DNA of 64,000 bases from Platerodrilus igneus (lineage: Eukaryota; Arthropoda; Insecta; Coleoptera; Lycidae), in contig JARFIW010000968.1 of assembly GCA_036346225.1 (NCBI GenBank), positions 744,001 through 808,000 of the forward strand, read 5' to 3'. The notes below the pieces were generated by a model. It saw only the letters and a list, made by a program, of their open reading frames with translations. It ran no database searches and had not been told where the DNA came from. Position 1 is the stretch's first letter; every line of letters starts with the position of its first letter. The translations under genes and the position numbers were made by a program. Positions 47,910-58,922 of this stretch are shown piece by piece.

Positions 47910-48048
47910 TTTATTATGATCTTTACCCCTCTAGGGTATTATGCCGAGCGTCGCCAAGGGACGGTGTGTTATATTTTTGCAAAAATTCATGCATTTAGCA
48001 CACCTAACAACCCAAAAAGGTAAAACGTATTTGTTATGGCCATCTATG

Positions 48049-48073
48049 TATATATATATATATATATATATAT
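48049..48073. repeat. (TA)n microsatellite
   Basis: About 12 TA units adjoining the 168-bp inverted-repeat unit. Confidence 0.9.
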
Positions 48074-48241
48074 AAAGTAAAAAGGAATTATTGGCAAGTG
48101 ACTCAAATTCAGCCACGAGGGCATCCTGTCGACGCGTTTCGCCCTAATTGGGGCTCATCAGGACAGGAGTAGCAAAGTTGTAAAATTTAACACAGACACC
48201 TTATGGGAAGTACAGCATCACCAATAATTCCTTTTTACTTT
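48074..48241 (-). mobile_element. 168-bp inverted-repeat unit carrying a hammerhead ribozyme
   Basis: The ends are a perfect 21-base inverted repeat (48,074-48,094 and 48,221-48,241; first bases AAAGTAAAAAGGAATTATTG). A complete hammerhead ribozyme motif lies in the middle on the minus strand. There is no coding sequence. Small ribozyme-bearing units are known from Penelope-like elements and metazoan retrozymes; here the flanking repeats are inverted rather than direct, so the class is uncertain. Confidence 0.7.
48124..48168 (-). ncRNA. Type I hammerhead ribozyme motif
   Basis: On the minus strand, read 5' to 3': stem I TCCTGTC (48,168-48,162); core CTGATGA (48,161-48,155); stem II GCCC-CAATTA-GGGC with the canonical first G-C pair; core GAAA (48,140-48,137); a very short stem III (AC-GC-GT); then the GTC cleavage triplet ending at 48,131; then GACAGGA (48,130-48,124), which pairs perfectly with stem I. 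Every conserved core position of the hammerhead is present. The two-pair stem III is typical of mobile-element hammerheads in animals, which often act as dimers. Predicted self-cleavage is 3' of 48,131. Activity is inferred, not shown. Confidence 0.85.
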
Positions 48242-48274
48242 GTTTAATTTATGACTCATTAAACCTACTTTTCT

Positions 48275-48276
<2 letters not shown>

Positions 48277-48317
<41 letters not shown>
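48277..48317. repeat. (TA)n microsatellite
   Basis: About 20 TA units ending in TATATTGCAACATATT. Confidence 0.95.
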
Positions 48318-48319
<2 letters not shown>

Positions 48320-49437
48320 CAACATATTTAGCTGAATTTTTGCCAAACACAAAAACATAAGTAGTTTTAAATAAATTTCGTGTTTGAAAAGCATGATTTT
48401 TAATTGTAACTGTAAGCATGGGCGGGAATAATACCGAAGTTAGGCTAAATATTTTCAGTAATATTCTAAAGCATACATTAAACGTTTCGTCCCGAGTTAC
48501 TTTGGAGTGCAGCAAAAATTTTAGTAGTTTGTATCTTTTTCATAGTGAATGAATTTGTTTCAAGCTTTACACTATTACTGGATATATCATGTTAGAAATA
48601 AATTAAATTTGCACAATATAAGCTGCATATGTAAATTATAAACCAGATTGTTGTTCTTAAAAATGTTACAGAAATTAATATTCGTAATATTAAAGTAATA
48701 TTAAATTGTATGTTATAATAACTTATTATATAGTTCATGTGTAGAAAACATAAACAGGGATTTCTGTATTTGTAACACATTCGTTTATAGGAGAACCACA
48801 ACTGATAAAGAAACATTATCTTTTCAGTGGTCGAAATACGTCATGCGTTTTTCTCAAGCTTTCAATATTTAAACAAACCGCACAAAATCTTTTAAACGCT
48901 TCAGCGTTAGGTTTAGGTGTGCATTTGATAAGAACTCTTAATTTCTAAGTTATTACACACTAATAGTATCTATCGGTCCCTGAACAAAAACATTTAGGTA
49001 GAGTCCAATTTTTTTAGTATGTGTTTTAAGTATTACCATAAAAACGCCATAAAAATTAGAAGTTTAAAGATGGATGAAGCTTGGGATTTCTTGGAACTGC
49101 AAGATATTTAGATTCCTCGTGACTCTTATTTCAGCCATAGAATTCCCACTAACCACCGTAGTTTACCATGCGTAGATAACAAGAAATTGTTTTTGTTTCT
49201 AAGGGTAAAGCTAGCACATTTCTCTTTATCGTGTTTACTTCTGAGAGTCATGTTTCTTTCTAACATTAAAACCAACTTTTGTATTACGTTTAAAATTTCG
49301 ACATAGCCTATACGGCTTACTTTTGTAACTGGCAATAATACACATAATTGCATATATATTTTTCAGATAAATTTGAAACTATGAACAATAGAAAAGTGTA
49401 TTATGAATAAGCTATATTGGTACATACATAATATATC
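48318..49437 (+). other. Intron 1 stretch without recognised element
   Basis: AT-rich, no motif recognised on either strand. Confidence 0.45.
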
Positions 49438-50704
49438 GGGTAACCAAAAAGGTTCGTGCGGTTAATGATGGTAAAATATAAAACTTTATTACAAACCAAT
49501 AATACACTATTATTCAGCGAAGTAAACACCATCGCACTCAATGACTTCTGCCAATGTGACTCCAATTTTGATATACCGGTATTATAGAAATCGTCGAATT
49601 TGGAATAAAAACATTGGCAGACTGCATCTATAAAATCAACTCGTTTTAAACTGCCTATGCCTCGCACACTTGTCAAGAGATAGGAACAGGTGGTAATTAC
49701 TTGACGAGATATCAGAAGAATAAGGTGGGTGTGGTAACGTTTCCCTGCTAAGCTCTAAAAATTTTTCTGTGTCACTATTGCAGTATGAAGTTAACAGTTG
49801 CCATGTAAGAACAGCACTTTTTTTAGATTGATCAAAAAAGGCTGTTTCTTGATAAGTGCTGCTTGTACTCGCTGAAGCCAATTGCAATATACTACAGCAG
49901 AGAAAGTTTTGCCAATTTTCAAGAACTCGTAATGTACATTTCCGGCTGCTGTTCACCGAACGCAATAAAATCCTGTTCGTGCGAGAGGAATTCTTTAGAG
50001 TGCGCAGTATTAGATCAGTTGATACAACCAATGATAGCATCGCTTAAAATTGGAGCACAGTATTCACTTTTCATCGCAAGCTAACAACTGATCAAGAAAA
50101 AGTTTGATAGCGTGAGAAGTTTACGGAACAAATGGAAATGCAGCTTAACTTGCTATCACCTGACTATTCATGTGGGACCCATTTGTTTAACTTCCACGTC
50201 TTTCCTAGTTGTGAAGGTGCAACCGAATGGTTTCATGATTTAAATTGTACCTTTTTCCAAGCTCTAAGCATGTTGCACTGGAATTCGCCTCCACAACTTC
50301 TTTCAGAATCTCGTTGTTAATTATCTTTAGTCTTCTAGAGCGTGTTTGCTCGATCAAGCTGAATTCTCCTGAGAAAGATTTCCTAAACCACCTCTGTGCT
50401 CTCCGATCGTTTACAGCATCATCTCCGTATGCGGTTCATATTCTTCACGCACCTCGGCCGCTTTGGTGCCAAGTTTGTACTCATAGGGTATAAACAACTT
50501 CGAATTAACATTCTGTACATAGCCATTTTCAATTATTTCACAATAGGAATTAAACAATTGTCGCAAAATTTGTATGCATCAAATGAAAGAGGAATTTATA
50601 CGAAAGTAAATGGCAATATAGAAACAAGTGCTATCAATAAATAATTAAAAAAATAACCCTGGCACTCTGTAAAAGAAAATCCGCACAAACATTTTTGGTT
50701 AGCA
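49438..50704 (-). mobile_element. Mariner transposon with both TIRs, decayed
   Basis: Inverted ends match: GGTAACCAAAAAGGTTCGTG at 49,439 and, on the minus strand from 50,703, GCTAACCAAAAATGTTTGTG, both followed by CGG. The 1.27 kb length is right for a full mariner. Minus-strand frames read, in order: the HTH region (NDRRAQRWFRKSFSGEF, VVEANSSATCLELGK, HETIRLHLHN), the linker LNKWVPHE, and then the catalytic half with SRETLPHPPYSSDISSSNYH, LFLSL and LESHWQKSL. Several frameshifts and stops interrupt it, and the first two catalytic Asp motifs are not readable. It lies in intron 1, antisense to the neprilysin gene. Confidence 0.9.
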
Positions 50705-51055
50705 AATAATTTTCAAAACCTTGACCATAAGAGCAAACAAGTCGTTAGTTACCAAGTCAAGAGATTTTAAAATATTCAATAGATGTTAGAATAATTCTAT
50801 AAACCAAGATCTCATGTAGAAACTAACATCAATTAAACACAATTGTGTCCTTAGAACAATAAATTGCATTTATGTTAACATCAAAATATTAATAGAATAA
50901 GAGGTTCTCTGCAATTACTAAAAGTTCTTCTATTGTTTTGTTTTTCAAATTCAATAGAAATTAAAATTTAATTTCTAAAGCTAGATAAAATTCATGTCTA
51001 CCCTCCAAACATGAATTTAGTTTGTTCACAAGTAGTATAAATTATTAATTTTAAA
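50705..51055 (+). other. Short gap between mariner and hAT relic
   Basis: AT-rich. It may be the 3' end of the hAT element, but no motif or inverted end is clear. Confidence 0.35.
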
Positions 51056-54000
51056 GGTCTCATTTCAAACGAGTATCACTTCACCCTCGGAAGTCTCATT
51101 AATGATTAATTTTTATTTGCGTATTTTGGTGTTTTCCATGTCATGCTTTTCGTTTACTTCATTTGATAAGGTACGAGCGTATGCTTTAAAGTGTTCAAAC
51201 CTTTCACGAAAACTTATCACAGAGAATTTTAGAGAGTTGAAAAGCAGAGTTACAGCTAGGAAATGGATAGATTTATCTTAAAGCATAATGTTAGTTGCAC
51301 TAAGTCTCTTCAGAATGTCATGCGTAAATGATATCATGAAAACCATATCTAGCGATTTCATTGTTTTTGAAGAGTCGTAGCTTCTTCTCCACCTCCAGTG
51401 GATTTTTTTCTGGGTTTCCCATTACTTTTAGCGAACTTTGTTATAATTTTCAAAAACAATTTTGATGGAAATTGCTCTTGCTAACCAACGAGCTTTCTAA
51501 AAATAATTGACGATTAGGTTCCTCACCGCTTTAGATCTTCGCAGACTTGTTTCCATCGGTATGTGGACGATGCAGTTAAATTATATAGCTGTTTTTAGAA
51601 AACTAAATATATTAGAAGCGTTTTGACAATTTTCGATCGTATTTATTCCAACTAAATTCAAAGAATGTGCAGTAAATGGAGCATAAGCCATGTATTTATA
51701 CGAGGGGTGCTCGATATGTATCGAGAATAAGTAACAAAAACAAAACTTTGGGTGTGAAAACTTCTTTACCGTTTTTCAAAATATTTTCCACGTTGATTGA
51801 TACACTTTTGCATATGTTGGAACAAATTTTCGTAGCATTTTTTCCATTCCGATTGAGATATCTCCAAGACATGGGTTTTGAAAGCATCAACCGCCTCTTT
51901 TGATGTCGGAAATCGTTGTCCACGCAGTTTGTTTTTCACGTGTGGAAACAAAAAGAAATCATTAGGTGCCAAATCGGTGCTATACGGCGGATGACCCATC
52001 GATTTGATGTTTTGAGTGATCAAATAATCGCATTGTCATGATGGAGAATGATTCGGTTTCGTCGGTTCATTTTTCTTATTTCTCTGAAAACTTGTGGCAA
52101 ACAAATAGTTGTATGCTAAACAGAATTAACAGTTCCACTATCCTCTAACGCAACGGTCGTGACACGTCCATTTATTCCGAAAAAAACAGACAAACATTTC
52201 CTTCGAAGTGTTTTGAGCGCCCCAAGGTGCGTCACCTGCGTAAATGTTACACATTGCATTTAATGCACCGCAATCGTATTTTTTGAGCATTTCTTTGCAT
52301 CACTCGACATGAGTCTTTTTTGAGCGATTGTCAAATTATGTGGGATCCAACGCGCACATAGCTCTTTCACAGCTAAATTTTCATGCAATATCAAATGTAT
52401 AATTATCATACTAGTGCCTAAAAATGTCTTAATGTCACGATAAGTCACATTACGATCTTACATTATCAATTCGCGCACAGCATCGATGTTTTCTGGCACA
52501 ACAGCAATTTTTGGACGACCTTTAAATTCATCCATTAGGGAACTACGACACGATTGAATTCACAATACCAACGATATGCAGTGGTTTTAGTTGAAGCATC
52601 TTACCCAAAAGTCGAAGTAAGTTGATTCAGGCACTGTTGTGGAGATAATGCACGTCGGAAATTGTACAAACTCATTGCACGAAAATGTTCACGAGTTAAT
52701 TCTATTTTTTGGCCGAGACGAAATCTTCAACTTAATCAAAACACAACAAATAGTGGTCATATAGCAAAATGTTATAAGCATATATACTGTCAAAAATGTC
52801 AAACTTTAGGTTAGAAACGTCAGATCGCACCTGGTGACACTAGTGTTGTCAGTTCCCGATATATATCAAGCATCCTTCGTAATAGTTTTGAGAATAGCCC
52901 GAAGTCCTTTAAATCTTCCTGACATGTTTAATGCGTTATCATACGCTTGACCTCGACCATTTCTGATGTCAATTTGTAATTTTTGAGGAATACATAAGCT
53001 TCTCCTAAGTGACCAATAGAAGTGATGTGTCTTACAACGCACATTTAAATAATCATTTCTGTAGTTACATGACAAAAAATTACAGATAGCTGGTCACAGT
53101 GGGATACATCAGGTGAAGAATGTACAATCAAAGCAAAATATTTCAATGTTTCTACTTCGTGTGAAATGATTTGCAACATTACTTTTTCCCATTAAAATGA
53201 CATTTTCTTCTTAGGTTGTTAAGGCAATATAAGAAAATGGTCAACCGCCCTTACTACTATACTTTTCTAAACGCTTTGCTATAAAAGAATCAAATTTAGC
53301 CAAAAACTCGAAAGTTTTCAAAATATTTTGATTTCAAACTCACCAGTAGTTTAAGTAACTCCTTGAAGTGTCAAACCCCTCTCACATAACCATATCAAGC
53401 ATTCTACTACTTCGTGTAAAACTTCTCTTCAATGACGCTGTTCCTTCTTAATTTCGGACTTAAGTAACGTGTCTATGTTATTGATTTTACTTGTTTCACA
53501 CATCCATGTTTCAATTGCATGATTATGCTTGCTATCACTTTCGTCATTTTTAAGTGCTCTGTGGCCGTGGTTGCATTGGCAAAATCCGTTTTTTAAAGCA
53601 CTACCGTTTTAATTTCTAAATAATATGCAAAAGAAACAAAGATGGTGAATAAATTAACCAATCTCTGCTCAGCTTTCTCCATTTTTTAAAGTTAGAGTAA
53701 AATAACTAATGTATCATCATTAGATTTATTATTGAGGCATTTGGAAGATGTGAAATCATTCCTTTTTATATTTGGATCGGATAATTAATGTTTTGCAACT
53801 CAATAATCACGTGCGATTTTTCTTAAAGGCCATAAAGCACGATCTGATGACAGCTAAATATGAATACTGTTGATTTTAGAGGTTGCTGAATTCTTGGGAA
53901 CCTGGTTAATAGTAAAATACACAACTACATTAATTACTATTTTTGTATAAACTTAAAACTTAGTTGAACGTTAAATTCATGATTGATATATCTGTCAGTC

Positions 54001-54335
54001 TCTAACCTCTAATTCTCCCTCTAATGAATTATCAACAAATTTATTTTTTATGTGCTATTTTTTTACTCTACCTCTACAAGTGTGCAGCCAAGCTCATTTT
54101 CAGTGTCGTCTGCTGGAAAATATATCATGTTCACATTAGCACTGCCACTAGTGTTTGAACCAACACTAACTGTTGAAAAATACTCTGTTGATGTAGGAGT
54201 ATTTTTAAGCAAGTTTTATATCTTTTGTTTCTTTTTTCTTCAGTTTTTTACACCACCTTCATATTGTCTTTTTATAATGAAAATTAAAATCAGCATGACT
54301 CGGCAGCCACAAACTACACAACACTCAACATGGAC
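51056..54335 (-). mobile_element. hAT-type (DUF4371) transposon relic split by a mariner
   Basis: Minus-strand translation across 54,335-52,881 and 51,700-51,056 gives one protein in the right order. An N-terminal basic/polar part ends YFPADDTENELG. EQRHWREVLHEVVECLIWLC, FEFLAKFDSFIAKRL and EVETLKYFALIVHSSPDVSH follow, the last marking the catalytic-domain start. The family hallmark NGRGQAYDNALNMSGRFKGL comes next (52,866-53,075). After the inserted mariner the text resumes with APFTAHSLNLVGINTIENC, KARWLARAISI and LSATNIM. This is the ZMYM1/DUF4371 type of hAT-like transposase. Many stops and frameshifts; terminal inverted repeats not found. Confidence 0.85.
51701..52880 (-). mobile_element. 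Mariner nested inside the hAT relic
   Basis: Ends are inverted copies: CGAGGGGTGCTCGATATGTA from 51,701 and, on the minus strand from 52,880, CGAAGGATGCTTGATATATA. A TA target-site duplication lies outside both ends. The open minus frame 51,766-52,023 encodes MGHPPYSTDLAPNDFFLFPH and KNKLRGQRFPTSKEAVDAF, the C-terminal catalytic block of a mariner transposase. The catalytic D in HPPYSTDLAP is present. Earlier parts survive in broken frames, for example an N-terminal SLYNFRRALSPQQCLNQL and a damaged HDN box near 52,040. Removing the element brings the two halves of the hAT transposase together, so it inserted after the hAT. Confidence 0.92.
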
Positions 54336-54603
54336 TTTGGATACACCGCATAACAGCTTCTCTTAGAAAATTGAACCATATTATACATTGATATACCTAC
54401 CTGCCACTATTATATTCTCTTCTATGTGGATAGGAATAAAATACCCCATCTCGCACATGGACCCTATATTTGACTTATGCATTTCTTATGTTAGAACCGA
54501 ATAAAGCCAAATATTATATGCGCTGACATTTTTTCAAATTATCTGCTAATGTATGTAAGAATGTAATTTAATTGCAGCCGCATTTTACCACCTTTGTGAT
54601 TAT
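54336..54603 (+). other. Short stretch without recognised feature
   Basis: Lies between the hAT N-terminal relic and the next transposon; nothing identified. Confidence 0.35.
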
Positions 54604-55515
54604 ACAGGGAGTTTGTAAAAGAACTCCTTGATTTAAAGTTTTATTTGTACACAGTAAAGTTAAAATAATAGTTATTAAACCCATATAATATTAAAAAGAA
54701 TCTTCTTAAGTTTTTTTTGATACCTAAGAAAGTTCTATATGTGCACCATTTGTTGCCCTGGCCACGCCTAACCGATTATCAGTTTCTTCCCAGGTATTCA
54801 ACAGCATATCAGGCGTGACGGATACTACAGCTGCAACAATCCTCTTCCTCAAATGAGCAATGTCACGGATCTTCTCGGAATAAACAATGACTTTTACATG
54901 TCCCCAAAAAAAGAAATCTAGTGCAGTCAGATCTGGGTTTCTCGGTAGCCATGCAATCAACCCACGTCTACCAATCCACCTGTCAGGGAATCGCATGTTC
55001 TACGCATCACGGACACGGTTGCTATAGTGAGGTGGCGTGCCGTCTTGTTGGAAAACAATCGGTCCCTTTTCTAGTTGGATATCATCTATCTGTGTGAAAA
55101 TGTAAAGTTCAAGGATTTCACATTAAATATCTTCATTAATTGTCTTCTCTGCGAAGATGAAAGGTCCTAAGATACGATCATGCATCAATCCACGCCAAAC
55201 ATTGACTTTGGGAGAGTCTCGCTAATGTTCTATGAATTCATGCGGTGACTCGGACCCTTAAATCCTACAGTTGTGTCGGTTGACAGGCCCACTTACGTGA
55301 AAAGTCGCCTCATCTGAAAACATATCATTTTCTAGGAAGTTCTCATTCTTCCCCCCGCCACGCTTGCTCCAAGGCCACACACTGCGATCAAATATTAGCA
55401 AAACAATCTTGACAATATACTGATTTCAAGTTCAAAACCCAAAAGTTTATTACTGGTTTTGTTTTTTAATTACCATTTTTTTAAATCAAGGGGTTCTTTT
55501 ATAAACTCCCTGTGC
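54604..55515 (-). mobile_element. Tc1/mariner-like transposon with TIRs, N-terminus lost
   Basis: Inverted ends: ACAGGGAGTTTGTAAAAGAA at 54,605 and, on the minus strand from about 55,514, ACAGGGAGTTTATAAAAGAA, each followed by a CTCC/CCCCTTGATTTAAA block. The transposase on the minus strand starts near 55,410 and reads SDEATFHVSG (first catalytic Asp), VNVWRGLMHDRILGPFIF, VFQQDGTPPHYSNRVRDA (second Asp), then the open frame 54,724-54,996 with RFPDRWIGRRGLIAW and RNPDLTALDFFFWGHVK (third acidic site). The family is often named Tc3-like transposase in insects. The HTH half is missing, and there are at least three stops, so it is non-autonomous and dead. Confidence 0.9.
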
Positions 55516-55854
55516 AGTTATAAATCACAAATATATTGCATACTATATTAAAGTTAATCGTGTGGTTTACTTTATCTGAATCGATTGCATCAACTTAGAA
55601 ATTAAAAATAATGTATTTTAATTTCTATTGGCACTGAAAAGAGGTGTATATTATGCTACGTTGCTAATTAAAAGATTATTTGTAAGCTTTACACGTACTT
55701 TATTGAATCGCACTTTCTCATAGATCACTTTTGCTCCCAGATCCATTTTTTGAGCAAGTTCCTTGTTTGCATTGTTTGTTTAAAAAAATATGAACTTGAA
55801 ACTATTCCAAAATTATTTAGTTGCCACATTATTAAATAATTTCATTTGTTTCAG
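55516..55854 (+). other. End of intron 1
   Basis: Non-coding; finishes with a polypyrimidine stretch and the acceptor TTTGTTTCAG (ending at 55,854). Confidence 0.7.
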
Positions 55855-55994
55855 AAACCCAACATGGTGGAAGCGGCGTACCAGTATGGAACGTTGTTTA
55901 ACGCTTGTCTCTGCCGTAGTTATTCTTGCCGTTATAGCGCTAGTAGTAGCACTTGTTACAGTATTATATTACGCACGTGAAGAAAAGGCAAAAG
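55855..55994 (+). CDS. Neprilysin-like gene, membrane-anchor exon
   Basis: A 140-base exon between the acceptor TTTGTTTCAG and the donor AAAG|GTGAGT. It encodes NPTWWKRRTSMERCLTL, then a hydrophobic run of about 22 residues (VSAVVILAVIALVVALVTVL), then YYAREEKAK. Basic residues before the segment and the lack of a cleavable signal peptide fit the type II signal anchor of neprilysin-family (M13) ectoenzymes, with the C-terminus outside the cell. NPTWWKRRT followed by an E-R pair is characteristic of insect neprilysin-2/4-like proteins. In the joined protein these are residues 32-77. The outgoing single G joins the AC of the next exon to form Asp. Confidence 0.85.
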
Positions 55995-56274
55995 GTGAGT
56001 CGTGGTAAAAAAAATATTCTAGTAAGATACTAGATTTCATCTATTGTGCTGTAAAAATTTTCAATTGGGAGAAAACTTAAAAACAATAGTTGTTCAGAAT
56101 ACTATGTGTTACAAATTGCAATTTTAAATATGTACGTACACATAATATTTCATTCATAGTGTATCTAAAAAGAACGCCGAATTTAGAAATCTCGTCATTT
56201 CTACTTATTTCAGTTGGCAATATTATTTTTGCATGTTTTGTTATCTGTGATCATTGTTTGTTGGTTCTAGGTTA

Positions 56275-56326
<52 letters not shown>

Positions 56327-56327
56327 G
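56275..56327. repeat. (TA)n microsatellite with TTGCTGTGA junction
   Basis: About 25 TA units ending TATATATATTGCTGTGAAAC, followed by a GC-richer segment. A matching end may lie at the (TA)n tract at 58,290, about 1.97 kb away, but its motif is weak. Confidence 0.9.
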
Positions 56328-58287
56328 CTGTGAAACCTCCAAAATCCGGGTTCTCCGCTTTTCGAATCGAGCCCCTACGAATTGGATGTCCAGAATGCTG
56401 TGAATCCTACAAAAAGCTATTCATTACCTTAACTGTGTTGGTCCATTGACTTTCTTTTGTTCATCGCCTCGGCTGCTCCTCTAGTTAATAAACCTCCTTG
56501 TTGGATGCCTAGTAATTAATATAACAATATAAGCAGACCGGAGTCTGAGTATAAAGGGAGCATCTACCACCCCTTTACGTTAATTAACCAGGTTCGTCTA
56601 ATTGAGCTCAAAGACATACCCAAATTTTCATCATAATTCCAAACATCAATACTAAATACCCTTTCTACTTAAACAAGCAAATTTCACCTTAAAATTAAGA
56701 TTTTATTGTTAGTACAATTTCACTAATGTCCATTTAAAGTAAATCAATTATAAAGTTATTCAACACACACCAAAATGTCAAACAAAATAGTATAATTTAC
56801 CTGAAGGTTACTGTCCTCGTAGCTTCAATGTACATCGTCCCTTTAGTTAATCACACCATTCCAACTGGGTTATATTTACGGCTTCTAATTCTCAACGCTT
56901 TTAAAATTTTCTCCATCACCATTTATTTAAAGTTGTTTCTGGGCTTTTCCGGAACTCATCTGTGTATATCTGACCCTGGTTTTGTGGATCCAAACACGTT
57001 TTTGAACCATTTAATTATTAACACCCCCGAAAAATAACAAAGAAATTCATACTTCTTTCACCAATATACGCCAAAACTGCCTACTTTTGTGTATACATTT
57101 GTCGTTGTAAATTTTGCTAATTGGTACAGTGATACTAAATTTTATTACCTTGTATCTAAGTGCACTGAAGTACATTCATGTTAGCACGTAAATAACAAAC
57201 TATTTTGAATCACTAAAATATACGAGCAAACTTTAAATTATTTTATCAAACTAAAATGCACTGTTTAGCATCTTGAATCAAGTCGCGGATGTAAGAGAGC
57301 TTGTTTATATTCACCTCGGTATATATAGCCGTTAGCCTGTCTGTCGGTCGAGTCCTCCAAACGGGTAATTCTAAAGAATTTCGCATGCTAGGTTCCCAGT
57401 CCGTAGCCTGTGCGTCGGTTTTTACGAATTTTGCACTCGTCCCAGTTAAATCTCAGAAATTCTCACACGGCACGCAAACATGTCCGAGAAAAACTAATTA
57501 ATTTTGTACAGAAATTGTTGTTTCTACCTCTGATATTTGCATCCTATTTTCAACCAATTGTGACCCTCGTGACGTTGCTTAAATCACGCCTTTTACTATA
57601 TGTGTCTTTGCTTGACGCATTTCTCTTTCCTTTTCTAACCTGTTCGTATTGGTGCAAATTGATATTCCTTATTATCGATTATTTCAGTCCATGTGGACTA
57701 TCTGGGTTAAATAACCCCGTATCGCACCTTCCCGTGAATATTAAGCCCCGGTTTCTCCAAGATTCTCTGAAACCATTTGTTATCTACACAATTTTCGCCG
57801 TACGTGATATTTAAACTACGCAGGTGTTCAAAATAATATTAATTCTCAGAGCTTTATTTTCTGGTATTATAATCTTGGATTTTCACAGACTTTTATGCTT
57901 ATTATTAATAATGGTTTAATTAACTCCAATTAAAATTGACTTCTATCCTTTCATTTTTAGCGAATACAAGTTAAATATTAATTATTATGTGTACACTTTG
58001 TTTTACTACCGGTTACTTAAAATAGGGTTAATTAATATAAATTTTGCACGTAATTTCCATTTGTTTCTTTCCTCGGAATAATTAAATTACACGCAGAGCT
58101 TTTAATACTGTTTCTTTTGATATAAAGCGTCTTATAAATAATTTAAATTTCTTAATTTTAATAAAACGAATGATTTTTTATGCTTCACGCTGTTATTTAA
58201 TAACGCGTACCTTTTCCAAAAGCTTCTACACAGTGATTAAATTTATTTGATGTGATTATATAATTTTTACCCTGGTCTAAATATGAG

Positions 58288-58289
<2 letters not shown>

Positions 58290-58336
<47 letters not shown>
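58290..58336. repeat. (TA)n microsatellite
   Basis: About 23 TA units directly before the inverted transposase fragments. Confidence 0.95.
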
Positions 58337-58338
<2 letters not shown>

Positions 58339-58922
58339 CGCAATGGAAAGATACAGTAAGAAACGGCGAGTTTTGATTGTGAAAACTTATACCCGAATGG
58401 TGAAAGTTTCGCCGTAACTGTTCGGAAACTCCCTACTATTCTTGGACATCGCAATACACCAAGTGAATCCACTGTTCGTAGGGCGATCAAGAAATTTGAA
58501 GAAATCGTTTCAACAGTATACATCAAAAGCCCTTGTCGGCCGGTTACTGTGAGTTAGGGAAAAGCATGTCGCTAACGTAGAACTTTCTAAAATTCTTTGC
58601 ATTGTTGGTGAAGACATTTGAATTTCTTGAACACGAGGGCAACATGATTTTCCTGGAGTCACAGTATCAGAACCACGCACAGCAGCAACATTTACCTCAC
58701 TCCGGTCACTTCGAGGCTATCCAGAGCTTTTGATGTCTACTGTTGAAGCGCTTTCTTCATATTTGTTGATCAACCTACGAACAGTAAATTCATTTGGTGC
58801 ATTGCGATGTCCATGAATCGGATCGAGTTTCCAAACAGTTACCACGAAGCTTTCGCCATTCCGGTCGTAAGTTTTCACAATCAAAACTCGCTATTCCTTA
58901 CTGTATCTTTCCATTACGATTC
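58337..58922. mobile_element. Two transposase N-termini in inverted orientation
   Basis: On the + strand from 58,343 the translation is MERYSKKRRVLIVKTY, then after one frameshift YPNGESFAVTVRKLPTILGH and NTPSESTVRRAIKKFEE. On the minus strand from 58,914 a second copy reads MERYSKE, RVLIVKTY, NGESFVVTVWKL, GHRNAPNEFTVRRLINKYEE and STVDIKS. Both are the DUF4817-type helix-turn-helix start of Tc3-like transposases. The copies point toward each other and the outer edges (ATCGCAATGGAAAG and ATCGTAATGGAAAG) align. No catalytic domain is present. It is a foldback-like derivative, perhaps of the family at 54,604-55,515. Confidence 0.85.

Noticed and set aside
56056..56275. 61-codon frame following the membrane-anchor exon
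   Set aside because: Lies after a strong GTGAGT donor and does not resemble the M13 ectodomain; intronic.
57301..57814. Overlapping 66- and 134-codon frames in intron 2
   Set aside because: No motif, no splice signals in phase with the neprilysin exons.
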